A stretch of 64,000 nucleotides of DNA from Prevotella sp. UBA3675 (GTDB lineage: Bacteria > Bacteroidota > Bacteroidia > Bacteroidales > Bacteroidaceae): contig DFJI01000036.1 of the NCBI GenBank assembly GCA_002372235.1, forward strand, positions 1 through 64,000. Direction: 5' to 3'. Under the pieces are notes generated by a model. That model was not told the origin of the DNA. It saw only the letters and a program-made list of their open reading frames with translations, and did no database searches. Below, in pieces: positions 42,324-52,587 of this stretch. Position numbers and translations under genes: made by a program. Numbering within the stretch: the stretch's first letter is position 1; each line of letters starts with the position of its first letter.

Positions 42324-45300
42324 ATGAGAAAACTAAAACTATTAATGGCGGCATGCGCCCTGGTGGGTGGTGTCGCAGTAGGCTGGGCGCAGACAGCCCC
42401 ATTCCTTCAGGAGAAGAGTGACTTCAGTGGAGCCACAGTATCATCGTTGACAACATTTGTTCCCTCGGGAACTACCTACACGCTCGAACTAACTGGATGT
42501 GTTGCAAGTCAAGAAATCACCGTCCCCGGCGGCTCTTTCTCTTATATGCCGACAACAAACGGAACCGTCCGCTTCGTAAGAAATGGCGGTGATGTCGTCT
42601 ATGTGTATGAGGGGACGACCTATAAAGGAACGGTATCAGTATCTACACCTGCAGATCCGACATTCCCAGATATTTACGGAGATACTGACAGTTCTACTGA
42701 CAAAACAGGTATTTACTCAGAGAACAACCTCTTTAAAAACCCAGGTTTTGAAACATTGGGAGAAAAACTTAGCGATCACAATTATAAAGCTCAGAATTGG
42801 GAAGCTAATGGATATTCTTATGGAAGCAAAAGTCGTGTAAGAGACAATGCAAATTTGTCTGGTCAGGAAGGCAGTTGCACTTTCATGATTCATGGTTATG
42901 GATCCCCCGCAGAGTATTTATCTCAGCAAGTGGAAGGACTGAACAACTTCACTCCATATCAAGTCAAGATGAAAATATGGTTCCATGAGGGCGCAGCATG
43001 TACTTATACCGCAACTGTTGGTACATCAATTGGAAATGGAGCATTATATTCTGGAGAAGTAGCCACTCCAGGGAGTGGGTCGGCTGACAGAACCTTCACT
43101 TTCAATACCGATGACCTGACAGGAGAGAATTATTACTTTACTCTGACTCGCATAACAGATAAACGAATTGGTAATTTTGACCGTATGACTATGGTTGCAG
43201 CTACTGGTGGCGGCATTGGCATCACTGGCGCAACTGGCGCGACATTCCTGACAGGAACAGCCTATGCCCCCGAAGGTGTTTTAGCAGCAGCCTTAGAGAA
43301 TGGTCCTATTGATGTAACCTCTCGCGTTACTAATCCTAATTTCGATTCGAATATCACAGGTTGGACTTCTTATACTAATTCTTCCAGCAATAAGGTTGCT
43401 AATAACAAAACAGATTACACGACAAACTTCTGGGAAAACTGGAACCCGACCGCAAAAGAAGGCCGCATGTTCCACAACAACCTGCCCCAGGGTACATACG
43501 AACTACAGATTTATGCATTTGCCGACCAACTTGGCTATATGACTCCGTTCAGCACTGCGGTTGCCGTTTATGCGCAAGGGCAGGAAGTGGGGACGTCTTC
43601 TTCTGATAAAGTTCGCCCGAACTATGTTAACGACATTAACTTTGCATACTACAAATCCTATGCATACGTGGATGAAACGGGAAAATTGGAAATTGGTCTC
43701 CGTCAATATTCTCCGGCACAGTTCCGTTGGCTCGGTATTGACAATGTCACACTGAAATATATTGCTACCGACAACCAAGAAGAAGCAAAGATGCTGGAAC
43801 TCTATCAGGCAAAATGGGAAGCAGCAAAGGCTATCCTTTCTGATGGTAACTATTCCAGTGTCTTAGGAAAAGAACGCACGGACCTTGTTAATGCACTTTC
43901 TGCAACAGTATCTGCATACGCTGATTATAAGACCGTGGCTGACGCGGCTCACACAGCATGCCAGACTTTTATGAGTGCTAAAGATGTATATGCTGCCTGT
44001 GCTACAGAATATAGTCACTACCAAGAACTCTCCGGCACTGCCACCTATGAGAGCTTCATCTCCAGCACAAGAACCGCAACTGATGTCCTGAACGCTATTA
44101 AAGAGGCTGAGTATGTTGCCGTCACCACCACATACGATACCGATGGCTCAGCGCTTTTCATTCCGTCTTGGGACAATACGAATTTTGTTGGTGCGACAGG
44201 TCAACACTGGAGTGGAAATGGTGCTACTGAGTATTTCGACAGATGGAACGGGGAAGCAATCAATTGTTCAATATCTAAGACTGTCACTCTTCCTGAAGGC
44301 CACTATGTGTTCTATGCTGCTGGCCGAGGACAAGCTAATTCAGCCTCTTCAGTTACACTAAAAGTGACATACGATGAGACGACACTGACACAGGCCTACA
44401 CGATGAAAGGCGATACCGGATATGGTATATCTACTGACGGTAAAGCAAATTTCTCTGCCTCTGGCGAATACGCCAATAACGGTGCAGGCCGTGGTTGGGA
44501 GTGGCGTTATATTGCATTTGACCTGAATACAGAAACGAGTGTTACTCTTTCTATCGAGGGTACGGCAAACAATTCATGGATGAGCGCAAGTGATACCAAA
44601 CTACTGACTTACGATAACATCGCCGTTACACGTCAGAACTACGAGGCTGCTCTTGCGGCTGCACAGGCTTATCAGGATGACGAAATGTTCACTGAAGACA
44701 AAGCATCTCTCAATACAGCTATTTCTGACAATACGCTCACCGTAGCTACTGCTACGCAGTCTGAGTTGACCACTGCCACGGAGAACCTCAATGCTGCCGC
44801 TGCAAAGGCTGCTGCCGACATTGTTCGCTATACGACATACACTACCGCTGTTTCTACCATCAATAATGGAACAAACGTCGACCTGACCAATCTGATTGGC
44901 AACCCCAGTTTTGAAAGCACTGCTGCTTATGCACTTGTTGCGGATGGTTGGGTGAATGAAGGTGTCGGCACTCAAGGACAGACCAATGATGGTTTTGGCA
45001 ACAACCGTGTAGGTAACGTGTTTGCTGAACGCTGGGCCAATAACACTGCTATTGGTGCATTCAAGACTTACCAGACCATTGACGCACTGCCCGCAGGTCT
45101 TTATGAAGTGTCTGTTGTCGCATCATTCAATGGTACTGGTGCATCACTGGTTGTTAACGGTGCCACTACTGCCATTACTGATGCTGCTACCTATTCTCTT
45201 CTTACCCAGATTTCCGACAAGGGGACTATTGAATTAGGTGTACAGGCTGTTTCGCCTACAGGTTCTTGGTTCATGGCCGACAACTTCCAGCTAAAGTATG

Positions 45301-46724
45301 TTGGCGAAGACTTCCCTGTCTATACCCTCGCTTCTGGCAAGATGGGTACTGACAAGGCTGCTGCTCAGACCGCTGCTGAAGCAGCTTTCATAGAGAACAA
45401 GACCGTCAGCAACTACAACGCACTGCTTGCCGCTATTGCTGAAGCAGAGGCATCGAAAACCAACTATGCAGCCCTGAAAGCCGCCATTGACAAGGCTGAG
45501 GCTGTGAAAGAGGCCAACAACTTCGTCACTTCTGATGCTGCCACGACTTTTGCAAATGAGATCTCTACGGCCACAGCAGCTTGGACGGACGTTACTTATA
45601 CCGATGCACAGGCCACTGCTGAAATCACCACTCTGGGTACAGCTATTTCCGGACATCGCGGAAATGCAACTGGTAAGGCCGGCAACTATATTGTCTCTGC
45701 CTGGGATACCAACACCAACGGTCAGACTGAAGGCAACTGGGATGGCTACTACATCAACACATGGTCAACTGAGGGTGACAACGATGGCTCTGGCTTCTCG
45801 GTTCCTTTCTTCGAATACTACGTTAATAATGACCAAAACCTTCCTGCCAAAACTATGACCGCAACACTGACAGGTCTTGAAAACGGTTGCTACGATGTTA
45901 CAATCTGGGCTCGCGTACAGCGCAGAACCGATGCTGACTTTAACGGTGACAACTCAATGATTACCATGAGCGTGAACGATGGCGAGAAAGTGAGCATCAT
46001 GAGCAATACCAGCAACAATGTAGGAACTGGAGGTAGCACTATGCGTCTTGGTCGCTATACTGCTCGCGGCATGGTGACCGACGGCACGCTGACACTGAGC
46101 ATCGACGTGAAGTTAGACGCTAATGTTCACTGGCTCAGCTGGCGCGACGTGAAATACACGAAGGTGGCCGACGAGTCTATAACCGTCAGCGATGCAGGCT
46201 TTGCTACTTACGTTAGTGACAACGACCTTAACTACTCTGGCGTTACTGGTCTGACGGCTTATAAAGCTACCGTTAGCGGTAATACCATTACCTTCGAAAC
46301 GGTGACCACCGTTCCTGCTGGTGAAGGCGTGCTGCTGAAAGGTGCTGGTGACACCTATAGTGTTCCCGTGACCGCTGGTGTGGCAGCTTGGGGTGCTGAA
46401 GAAAATGCCTTCATTCGTGGCACGGGCGCAGCTGTAGAGACCGGCAGCGGTCCTTACAACTACATTCTGAACAAGGTGAATGGCGTAATAGGCTTCTATC
46501 GCGCAAATAATCAGATAGTAGCAACAAATCGCGCTTACCTGCAGACCACTACAAATGCAGCCCGTCTGAACATCAGTTTCGACGATGACGACCAGACAAC
46601 GGGTATCGCTCGCGTAGAAGAGACCGTAGCCAACGATGCTGTCTATACACTGAGCGGCGTGCGCGTGGAGAAGCCCACTAAGGGACTCTACATCAAGAAC
46701 GGCAAGAAGGTTGTGATAAAATAA
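42324..46724 (+). CDS. Large secreted multidomain surface protein
   Basis: A 1466-residue exported protein. It has a signal peptide (MRKLKLLMAACALVGGVAVG ending AQA-like) and several jelly-roll, carbohydrate-binding-like modules that begin with the same pattern (LFKNPGFETLG, VTNPNFDSNITGW, LIGNPSFESTAAY). They alternate with Ala-rich helical FIVAR-like stretches (TATENLNAAAAKAAADI, AIDKAEAVKEANNF). The C-terminus VYTLSGVRVEKPTKGLYIKN resembles the tail used for type IX secretion or surface anchoring in Prevotella. No catalytic domain is recognised. A role in binding polysaccharide is inferred. A 57-codon gene follows after 32 bp. Confidence 0.8.
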   Translation: MRKLKLLMAACALVGGVAVGWAQTAPFLQEKSDFSGATVSSLTTFVPSGTTYTLELTGCVASQEITVPGGSFSYMPTTNGTVRFVRNGGDVVYVYEGTTYKGTVSVSTPADPTFPDIYGDTDSSTDKTGIYSENNLFKNPGFETLGEKLSDHNYKAQNWEANGYSYGSKSRVRDNANLSGQEGSCTFMIHGYGSPAEYLSQQVEGLNNFTPYQVKMKIWFHEGAACTYTATVGTSIGNGALYSGEVATPGSGSADRTFTFNTDDLTGENYYFTLTRITDKRIGNFDRMTMVAATGGGIGITGATGATFLTGTAYAPEGVLAAALENGPIDVTSRVTNPNFDSNITGWTSYTNSSSNKVANNKTDYTTNFWENWNPTAKEGRMFHNNLPQGTYELQIYAFADQLGYMTPFSTAVAVYAQGQEVGTSSSDKVRPNYVNDINFAYYKSYAYVDETGKLEIGLRQYSPAQFRWLGIDNVTLKYIATDNQEEAKMLELYQAKWEAAKAILSDGNYSSVLGKERTDLVNALSATVSAYADYKTVADAAHTACQTFMSAKDVYAACATEYSHYQELSGTATYESFISSTRTATDVLNAIKEAEYVAVTTTYDTDGSALFIPSWDNTNFVGATGQHWSGNGATEYFDRWNGEAINCSISKTVTLPEGHYVFYAAGRGQANSASSVTLKVTYDETTLTQAYTMKGDTGYGISTDGKANFSASGEYANNGAGRGWEWRYIAFDLNTETSVTLSIEGTANNSWMSASDTKLLTYDNIAVTRQNYEAALAAAQAYQDDEMFTEDKASLNTAISDNTLTVATATQSELTTATENLNAAAAKAAADIVRYTTYTTAVSTINNGTNVDLTNLIGNPSFESTAAYALVADGWVNEGVGTQGQTNDGFGNNRVGNVFAERWANNTAIGAFKTYQTIDALPAGLYEVSVVASFNGTGASLVVNGATTAITDAATYSLLTQISDKGTIELGVQAVSPTGSWFMADNFQLKYVGEDFPVYTLASGKMGTDKAAAQTAAEAAFIENKTVSNYNALLAAIAEAEASKTNYAALKAAIDKAEAVKEANNFVTSDAATTFANEISTATAAWTDVTYTDAQATAEITTLGTAISGHRGNATGKAGNYIVSAWDTNTNGQTEGNWDGYYINTWSTEGDNDGSGFSVPFFEYYVNNDQNLPAKTMTATLTGLENGCYDVTIWARVQRRTDADFNGDNSMITMSVNDGEKVSIMSNTSNNVGTGGSTMRLGRYTARGMVTDGTLTLSIDVKLDANVHWLSWRDVKYTKVADESITVSDAGFATYVSDNDLNYSGVTGLTAYKATVSGNTITFETVTTVPAGEGVLLKGAGDTYSVPVTAGVAAWGAEENAFIRGTGAAVETGSGPYNYILNKVNGVIGFYRANNQIVATNRAYLQTTTNAARLNISFDDDDQTTGIARVEETVANDAVYTLSGVRVEKPTKGLYIKNGKKVVIK

Positions 46725-46756
46725 ACAAGGTGTAACTTCAAAAAACGTAAATAGAC

Positions 46757-46930
46757 ATGAAAAAGATATATTATAAGCCGGAGACTAAGATTGTTGAAGT
46801 GCAACTGGCACAAATCATTGCCGGATCACTGCAGGGTATGGCTGAAGAGGGTGGAAACGTCGAGGTGATAGATGACAATGCCACAGATGCAGGCATGTCT
46901 CGCGGCGGCTTCTGGGACGATGACTATTAA
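46757..46930 (+). CDS. Small Bacteroidales peptide, FWDDD tail
   Basis: A 57-residue frame starting MKKIYYKPETKIVEVQLAQI, then IAGSLQGMAEEGG, and ending RGGFWDDDY. Short proteins with a YxxPE start, an (A)GS mid-point and an acidic Trp-Asp end are seen next to surface-protein genes in Prevotella and relatives; their role is unknown to me. It follows the 1466-residue gene in the same direction. An imperfect hairpin (46964-46993) lies behind it. Confidence 0.6.
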   Translation: MKKIYYKPETKIVEVQLAQIIAGSLQGMAEEGGNVEVIDDNATDAGMSRGGFWDDDY

Positions 46931-47048
46931 TCTCCGACCATAGCGTCAGCTGAAAGCAATCGGGCGGCATCACTCTCTCATGGGTGGTGCCGCTGCTTGT
47001 TACGTATAAAAATCATCTGCGATATTTTGAAGAATCAGAAATAATCTT

Positions 47049-47056
47049 TATCTTTG
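47049..47056 (+). promoter_or_regulatory. -7 element of Rpn-family gene
   Basis: TATCTTTG, 24 bp before the ATG at 47081. Confidence 0.5.
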
Positions 47057-47080
47057 CGGTGAAAATAAAAAGGAAAAACT

Positions 47081-48001
47081 ATGAACGAAGATAACAGATA
47101 CGTGAGATTCGACTGGGCTGCCAAGCGGATGCTGAGAAATAAGGCCGACTTCGTGGTGTTTGAAGGGCTGATTTCGGTGCTGCTGGGAGAGAAGATTACC
47201 ATCGTGGAACTTCTCGAAAGCGAGGGCAATCAGGATTATGAGGACGATAAGTTTAACCGTGTAGATATCAAGGCTAAGAACTCGAAGGACGAAATCATAC
47301 TGGTGGAGATACAGCAGACACGTGAGCTGTACTACCTGCAGCGCGTCCTCTACGGTGTGGCGAAGGCCATCACAGAGCATATCTCTCGCGGACAGAGCTA
47401 CAGGAACGTGAAGAAGGTGTACTCAATCAACATCATCTACTTCGACCTGGGACAAGGTGCCGACTACTTGTATCACGGTCAGACAAAGTTGACGGGGGTG
47501 CATACTGGTGATGACCTGCTCATCGGACAGCGCGACAAGGATGCACTGCGGATGCAGGTTCCTGAGGAGGTGTTCCCGGAATACTATATCATACGTGTGA
47601 ACGAATTCAACAAGCTGGCTACTACTCCCCTCGAAGAATGGCTCGACTATCTGAAGACCGGACACATCAAGGAGGATACTACCACCCCGGGACTGCAAGA
47701 GGCCCGCGAACGGCTGGAATATCTGAAGATGGATCGTAGGCAACGTGCCGAATACGACAATCATCTGGATATTCTCATGTATCAGAACGATGTGCTGGAG
47801 GGGGCCAAACAGGAAGGCTTGGCCGAAGGTCGTGCCGAAGGTCGTGCTGAAGGTCGTGCTGAAGGTTTGGTTAAAGGTCGTGCTGAAGGTGAAAAGGCAA
47901 AAGCTGTTGAGATAGCTCAACAGTTGAAATCTATGGGACTTTCTGTAGAGGACGTAGCTAAAGCCACTGGACTGACTGCGGATGAGGTGAAGAAACTATA
48001 A
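47081..48001 (+). CDS. Rpn-family PD-(D/E)XK nuclease
   Basis: A 306-residue protein of the recombination-promoting nuclease/putative transposase group common in Bacteroidales. The nuclease core is at 30-110: DKFNRVDIKAKNSKDEIILV and EIQQTRELYYLQRVLYG, where D..EIQ forms the PD-(D/E)XK site. The C-terminal part has four to five AEGR units coded by near-perfect 12-bp repeats (47820-47880), a place prone to length change. It ends with a short helix pair (SVEDVAKATGLTADEVKKL). These proteins act in trans on DNA; no flanking terminal repeats are seen. Confidence 0.88.
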   Translation: MNEDNRYVRFDWAAKRMLRNKADFVVFEGLISVLLGEKITIVELLESEGNQDYEDDKFNRVDIKAKNSKDEIILVEIQQTRELYYLQRVLYGVAKAITEHISRGQSYRNVKKVYSINIIYFDLGQGADYLYHGQTKLTGVHTGDDLLIGQRDKDALRMQVPEEVFPEYYIIRVNEFNKLATTPLEEWLDYLKTGHIKEDTTTPGLQEARERLEYLKMDRRQRAEYDNHLDILMYQNDVLEGAKQEGLAEGRAEGRAEGRAEGLVKGRAEGEKAKAVEIAQQLKSMGLSVEDVAKATGLTADEVKKL

Positions 48002-48045
48002 AGGTCTTGATTCAGACTAACCCATAAAAACAAGACAAAAACAAT

Positions 48046-49083
48046 ATGAAGAAATTATTATTATCGGCCATGTTGGCCATCGGTGCCCTGACTGCTCAGG
48101 CCCAGAACCCACAGAAGGGAACTTACGGATACCTGTATTGCCACATGAGCGACCGTGGAGAATATACCGCTTATGCCATTAGCCGCGACGGCATGAACTA
48201 TGAGGACATCATAGGAGGAAATGCCATCATGGACCCCAAGGAGCACGCCCGAATCGAGGGGGGACAGCGCGATGCCTACATCTGCCGCGCATGGAACGGC
48301 AAGGGATATGTGATGGTGACCACCGACATGTGTGTGGCCAAGAGTCGCAAATGGGACAACTACGGAATAGACCTGCTCAAGAGCGACGACCTCATTCACT
48401 GGACGAGTGTCACCTTCGACTATCGAAAGGGCACCAGTATCTTCTCGAACCCGGAGGCCGAGAGCGTGTATAAAGACTGGTCAACCATCAACCGCGTGTG
48501 GGCACCGCAGATATTCTGGGACCCCAACTACGTGTGGGAGAACGGCGAGAAAGGTGGCTACATGATCTACTACAGCATGCTGAACCGGCCTGAGGAAGGC
48601 TACGACCGCATGTACTACAGCTATGCCGACAAGTCGTTTACGAAACTGACGCAGCCGCGCCTGCTCTTCGACTGGGGCTATGCCACCATCGATGCCGACA
48701 TTAACCTGCTGGCCGACGGCAAGTATCACATGCTCATCAAGAAAGAGGGCGGACAGAAGGGCATCTTCACCGCCACGAGCGACCATCTGACCAGCGGATG
48801 GGGCGAGCCTGTGGCCGACGACTACGTGAGCTTTGAGGGCAAGAAGAACTGTGAGGGATCGAGCGCCTTCCAGCTCATAGGCGACAAGACTTGGCGCGTG
48901 GCTTATATTCAGTATAGCGACACCCCCAAGCACTACCGCATCTGCGAGGCCGACGAGAACCTGCGCAACTTCCGTAATCCGCAGGACATCAAGGGCGTGA
49001 CGGGACCACAGCACGGCTCGTTCATGCGGCTCACTAAGAAAGAATATAAGCGACTGAAGAAGTGGTCGGACAAGCAGAAATGA
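48046..49083 (+). CDS. Glycoside hydrolase family 43-like secreted enzyme
   Basis: A 345-residue protein with a signal peptide (MKKLLLSAMLAIGALTAQAQ). The body reads like a five-bladed propeller of the GH43/GH117 type: YCHMSDRGEYTAYAISRDG, LKSDDLIHWTSV, VWAPQIFWDP, GGYMIYYSM, DADINLLADGKYHMLI and GCEGSS-like KNCEGSSAFQL. Such enzymes cut arabinose, xylose or galactose side chains. The precise family and substrate are not certain. Its stop codon overlaps the next start (ATGA). Confidence 0.8.
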   Translation: MKKLLLSAMLAIGALTAQAQNPQKGTYGYLYCHMSDRGEYTAYAISRDGMNYEDIIGGNAIMDPKEHARIEGGQRDAYICRAWNGKGYVMVTTDMCVAKSRKWDNYGIDLLKSDDLIHWTSVTFDYRKGTSIFSNPEAESVYKDWSTINRVWAPQIFWDPNYVWENGEKGGYMIYYSMLNRPEEGYDRMYYSYADKSFTKLTQPRLLFDWGYATIDADINLLADGKYHMLIKKEGGQKGIFTATSDHLTSGWGEPVADDYVSFEGKKNCEGSSAFQLIGDKTWRVAYIQYSDTPKHYRICEADENLRNFRNPQDIKGVTGPQHGSFMRLTKKEYKRLKKWSDKQK

Positions 49084-51029
49084 AACGTCAGAGACAAAAT
49101 AACAGAAATCAAGGACCGGTGAGCAAGACGGAGCAACCGACGGCTGCACCGCAGAAAAGCCGTGGCCTGGCCAAATGGCTGCAGCCAGCAGGGACAGGCG
49201 TGTGCGTGCTGGCGCTCGTGGCGGCGTTTGTGGTCATGGTGACGGTGGAAAGCGACTATCTGAAGCGTGTAGAGGAACTGAACCTGTTTCTCTACACGCC
49301 ATTGTTTTTCAAGCAGCAGTTAGTGGTGCCGGGCGGACCGCTCACCTATTTGGGCACCTACTTCACGCAGTACTTCTACCATCCCTGGGTGGGCAGTCTG
49401 TTGCTCTGCCTGTGGCTGGGCCTGATGATGTGGCTCACGAAGCGTGCCTTCGGCGTGTCGCAACGGTGGATGCCCGTGCTGCTCGTGCCTGTGGCAATGA
49501 TTCTGCTCACCGACTTCGACTTGGGCTACTGGATCTATTACCTGAAGCTTCGCGGCCATTTCTTCGTTGCCGTGACGGGTGTGTCGATGGCTGTAGGCAC
49601 TACGTGGCTCTATCGTGTGCTGGCCGAGAAGGCCGGTGGAAAGAATCAGGGACTGGCTACGGCGCTGCTGGCGCTGTTTGTCGTGGCAGTGGCTTTCTGC
49701 TCCTATCCCGTAGGTGGCTTCTACGGCATTCTGGCGCTCTGTCTTATCGGACTGCTGACTTGGCGCATCAGTCAGCTGTCAATGTGGCAGAAGGGCATCC
49801 TCTCGGTAGTGGTCCTGGGCATGATAGCATTCGTTCCTAACTTTTACTATCGCCATGTGTTCTATCAGACGAACAGCGATTTCGTCTTCATGCAGTCATT
49901 GCCCGTCTATAGCGTGGGCGAGACGTTCACACCTTATTATATTCCTTATATCGTGCTCGTCGTCTCGTTGGCAGCTTTAGCCCTGCTTTATCGGGTCAAG
50001 GTGAACATGAAAGACTGGATGGCGGCCCTGCTGCCATTGGTGGTGGCTGGAGTAGGGGTGTGGAGCTGCTGGAACTGGTGGTATAAGGACAAGACCTTCC
50101 ACGAGGAGATACGCATGAATGCCTGCGTAGATAAGGGCGACTGGGAAGGCGTGCTGAAGATCGTGCGCGAGCATGAGGGCGAGCCCACTCGTATGATTGT
50201 GGTATATAAGAATCTGGCACTCTTCAAGTTGGGACGTGCCGGCAACGAGATGTATGCCTATCCCGACGGGGCAAAGAAGCCCGACGCCAACTTCGAGCTG
50301 CGCATGGCTCAGTTGGGCGGCAAGAACATCTACCTGCACTACGGACTGCCCAACTACTGCTACCGCTGGTGCCTGGAAGACGGCGTGGAGACAGGCTGGC
50401 GCGTGGATCATCTGAAATTCCTGTTGCGTTGCTCGCTGCTCAATGGCGAGTGGCAGGTGGCACAGAAATACATCGACCTGCTGAAACAGACGAGATACTA
50501 TGCTGAGTGGGCCGCACAGTACGAACCGCTTACTAAGATGAAGGAGGCGATGAAGTCGCAAATCAGTCAGCATCCCGAACTGGGACCCATCTACCGGCTG
50601 ATGCTGAACACCAAAGACCAGCTGGGCAGTGACCAGTCGCTCATTGAAATGTTCATGCTCAATCTGCAAGCCTATCGCGTGACCGACGATGTGGTGTGTG
50701 CCGAACTGGCGCTTCTCTCAGCCTTACAGCTCAAGGACATTCCTACTTTCTGGCGGGCATTCAACCAGTATGCCCTGCTGAAGAAGGACGGCATCATACC
50801 GCGCTATTATCAGGAGGCTGCTTTCCTCTATGGCAATCTGGAACACAACGTGGATATAAGCCGCATGCCCTTCGATCCGTCTATTCCGGCTAACTATGCC
50901 GCCTTCATGCAGGCTGCCCAGCAGTATCCAGGCAAGTCGGAGGAGCAGCTGAAGGACTTGCTCAGAGCACGCTTCGGCGACACGTTCTACTATAACTACT
51001 TCCTGATGCGAAACATGAAGACGTATTGA
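49080..51029 (+). CDS. DUF6057-like polytopic membrane protein
   Basis: A 649-residue protein. After a basic, Gln-rich N-terminus there are about nine to ten membrane helices (from AGTGVCVLALVAAFVVMVTV at about 45 to about residue 330). The remaining ~320 residues are soluble and helical, with TPR-like pattern (CVDKGDWEGVLKIVREHEGE, LFKLGRAGNEMYAYPD). It resembles the DUF6057 family of Bacteroidales. It starts in an ATGA overlap with the GH43-like gene and precedes the CxxCH lipoprotein, so these three may work together. No function known. Confidence 0.75.
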   Translation: MKRQRQNNRNQGPVSKTEQPTAAPQKSRGLAKWLQPAGTGVCVLALVAAFVVMVTVESDYLKRVEELNLFLYTPLFFKQQLVVPGGPLTYLGTYFTQYFYHPWVGSLLLCLWLGLMMWLTKRAFGVSQRWMPVLLVPVAMILLTDFDLGYWIYYLKLRGHFFVAVTGVSMAVGTTWLYRVLAEKAGGKNQGLATALLALFVVAVAFCSYPVGGFYGILALCLIGLLTWRISQLSMWQKGILSVVVLGMIAFVPNFYYRHVFYQTNSDFVFMQSLPVYSVGETFTPYYIPYIVLVVSLAALALLYRVKVNMKDWMAALLPLVVAGVGVWSCWNWWYKDKTFHEEIRMNACVDKGDWEGVLKIVREHEGEPTRMIVVYKNLALFKLGRAGNEMYAYPDGAKKPDANFELRMAQLGGKNIYLHYGLPNYCYRWCLEDGVETGWRVDHLKFLLRCSLLNGEWQVAQKYIDLLKQTRYYAEWAAQYEPLTKMKEAMKSQISQHPELGPIYRLMLNTKDQLGSDQSLIEMFMLNLQAYRVTDDVVCAELALLSALQLKDIPTFWRAFNQYALLKKDGIIPRYYQEAAFLYGNLEHNVDISRMPFDPSIPANYAAFMQAAQQYPGKSEEQLKDLLRARFGDTFYYNYFLMRNMKTY

Positions 51030-51069
51030 ACGGTGAACGGTGAACGTTGAACGATGAAAAACGAAAATT

Positions 51070-52578
51070 ATGGGGATGAAACGACTATATGAATTGATGA
51101 TGATGACGGGAGCCTGCATGCTGATGGCATGTCAGGGCGCTCAGGTGCCGACTGCGTTTGACCAACTGAACACGCAGCCGGACATCTATCCCGACTATGT
51201 GGGGGTGACGGTGCCCGTGAACATGGCTCCGCTGCACTTCCAGTTGAAAGATAAGTATGACGAGGTGGTGACGCGCCTCACGGCTGGCGACGAGCAACTG
51301 GTGCTCGGCGGACAGCAGGTGCGACCTGAACAGGATGACTGGCAGGACTTGGTGGATGAGGCACTGAAGGGCGACAGCATCAGCGTAGAGGTCTTTACAC
51401 GCATGGGGGAGAAATGGCAGCGCCATGCCCCCTTCGGCATCTATGTGTCGCCCGACAGCATAGACCCTTGGCTCACCTACAGACTGATTTCACCCAGCTA
51501 TGTCACCTACGAAGAACTGACCATCAATCAGCGTTGTCTGGAGAACTATGAGGAACGCGTGATTTATGATAACATGCTTTGCTCCACCGAGCTGAACGGA
51601 CAGTGCATCAATTGCCACTATAGTCAGTTGGGCAATCCGCAGCGTACACAGTTTCATGCCCGTCAGAACATGGGCGGCACGATGCTGAACATTGACGGAA
51701 AACTGCGCAAGGTGAACCTGAAGACGGATAGCACGCTCTCAGCCGGTGTCTATCCGGCTTGGCATCCACAGCTGAACATCATTGCCTACTCGACGAACAA
51801 CACCATGCAGAGTTTCCACACGCTGGATGTAGATAAAATCGAGGTGCTCGACGCGCAGAGCGACCTGATTCTCTACGATCCTGAGACCGACGAGGTGGGC
51901 GTGATTGAAAACGACGAGAATGAGTTTGAGACTTTCCCCTGCTGGACTCCCGACGGGCGCTGGCTCTACTACAGCTCGGCTCATTTTGAATATCGTGACA
52001 CTGCGGATCGCGATGCCGAATGCATCATGCGCTACAAGGAAATAAAATATAACGTATATCGTAAGCCGTTCGACCCTGCCACCCGCACTTTCGGTCCACG
52101 CGAGATGGTGTTTGCTGCCGACACGCTCGGACTGAGCGCCACACTGCCACGCATCTCGCCCGACGGGCGCTTCCTGCTCTTGGCTGTGGGCGAGTGGGGC
52201 ACGTTCCACATCTGGCACCGCGATGCCGACCTGTGGATCATGGACTTGAAGACGGGAGAGATAGGACCATTCCAGGAGGTGAACAGCCCATCGGTGGAAT
52301 CGTTCCACAACTGGAGTACGAATGGGCGCTGGATCGTGATCAGCAGTCGTCGCGACGATGGCAACTTCACCCGCCCGTTTTTTGCCCATGTTGACGAGAA
52401 CGGACACGCCACAAAGCCTTTCGAACTGCCAACCGACGATCCCAACTATCATCGCGAGTTCATGAAGAGCTATAACGTGCCAGAGTTCATGCGGGGACCG
52501 GTTGCAGTGAAGCCGCAGGACTTTGCCGACGCACTGAAGAAACCAGCCGTTCAGGCTAAATATGGAGGAAGAAAATAA
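51070..52578 (+). CDS. TolB-like lipoprotein with CxxCH motif
   Basis: A 502-residue protein with a lipoprotein signal ending LMACQ. One heme-binding type motif CINCHY lies near residue 179. The C-terminal two thirds contain PD40/TolB-like beta-propeller repeats (YPAWHPQLNIIAYSTNN, FPCWTPDGRWLYYSSAH, LPRISPDGRFLLLAVG). Proteins like it are found beside DUF6057 genes. A single heme c site suggests electron transfer or sensing, but covalent heme is not shown. ATG 51076 is an alternative start. Confidence 0.75.
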   Translation: MGMKRLYELMMMTGACMLMACQGAQVPTAFDQLNTQPDIYPDYVGVTVPVNMAPLHFQLKDKYDEVVTRLTAGDEQLVLGGQQVRPEQDDWQDLVDEALKGDSISVEVFTRMGEKWQRHAPFGIYVSPDSIDPWLTYRLISPSYVTYEELTINQRCLENYEERVIYDNMLCSTELNGQCINCHYSQLGNPQRTQFHARQNMGGTMLNIDGKLRKVNLKTDSTLSAGVYPAWHPQLNIIAYSTNNTMQSFHTLDVDKIEVLDAQSDLILYDPETDEVGVIENDENEFETFPCWTPDGRWLYYSSAHFEYRDTADRDAECIMRYKEIKYNVYRKPFDPATRTFGPREMVFAADTLGLSATLPRISPDGRFLLLAVGEWGTFHIWHRDADLWIMDLKTGEIGPFQEVNSPSVESFHNWSTNGRWIVISSRRDDGNFTRPFFAHVDENGHATKPFELPTDDPNYHREFMKSYNVPEFMRGPVAVKPQDFADALKKPAVQAKYGGRK

Positions 52579-52587
52579 TTGAAAAAT

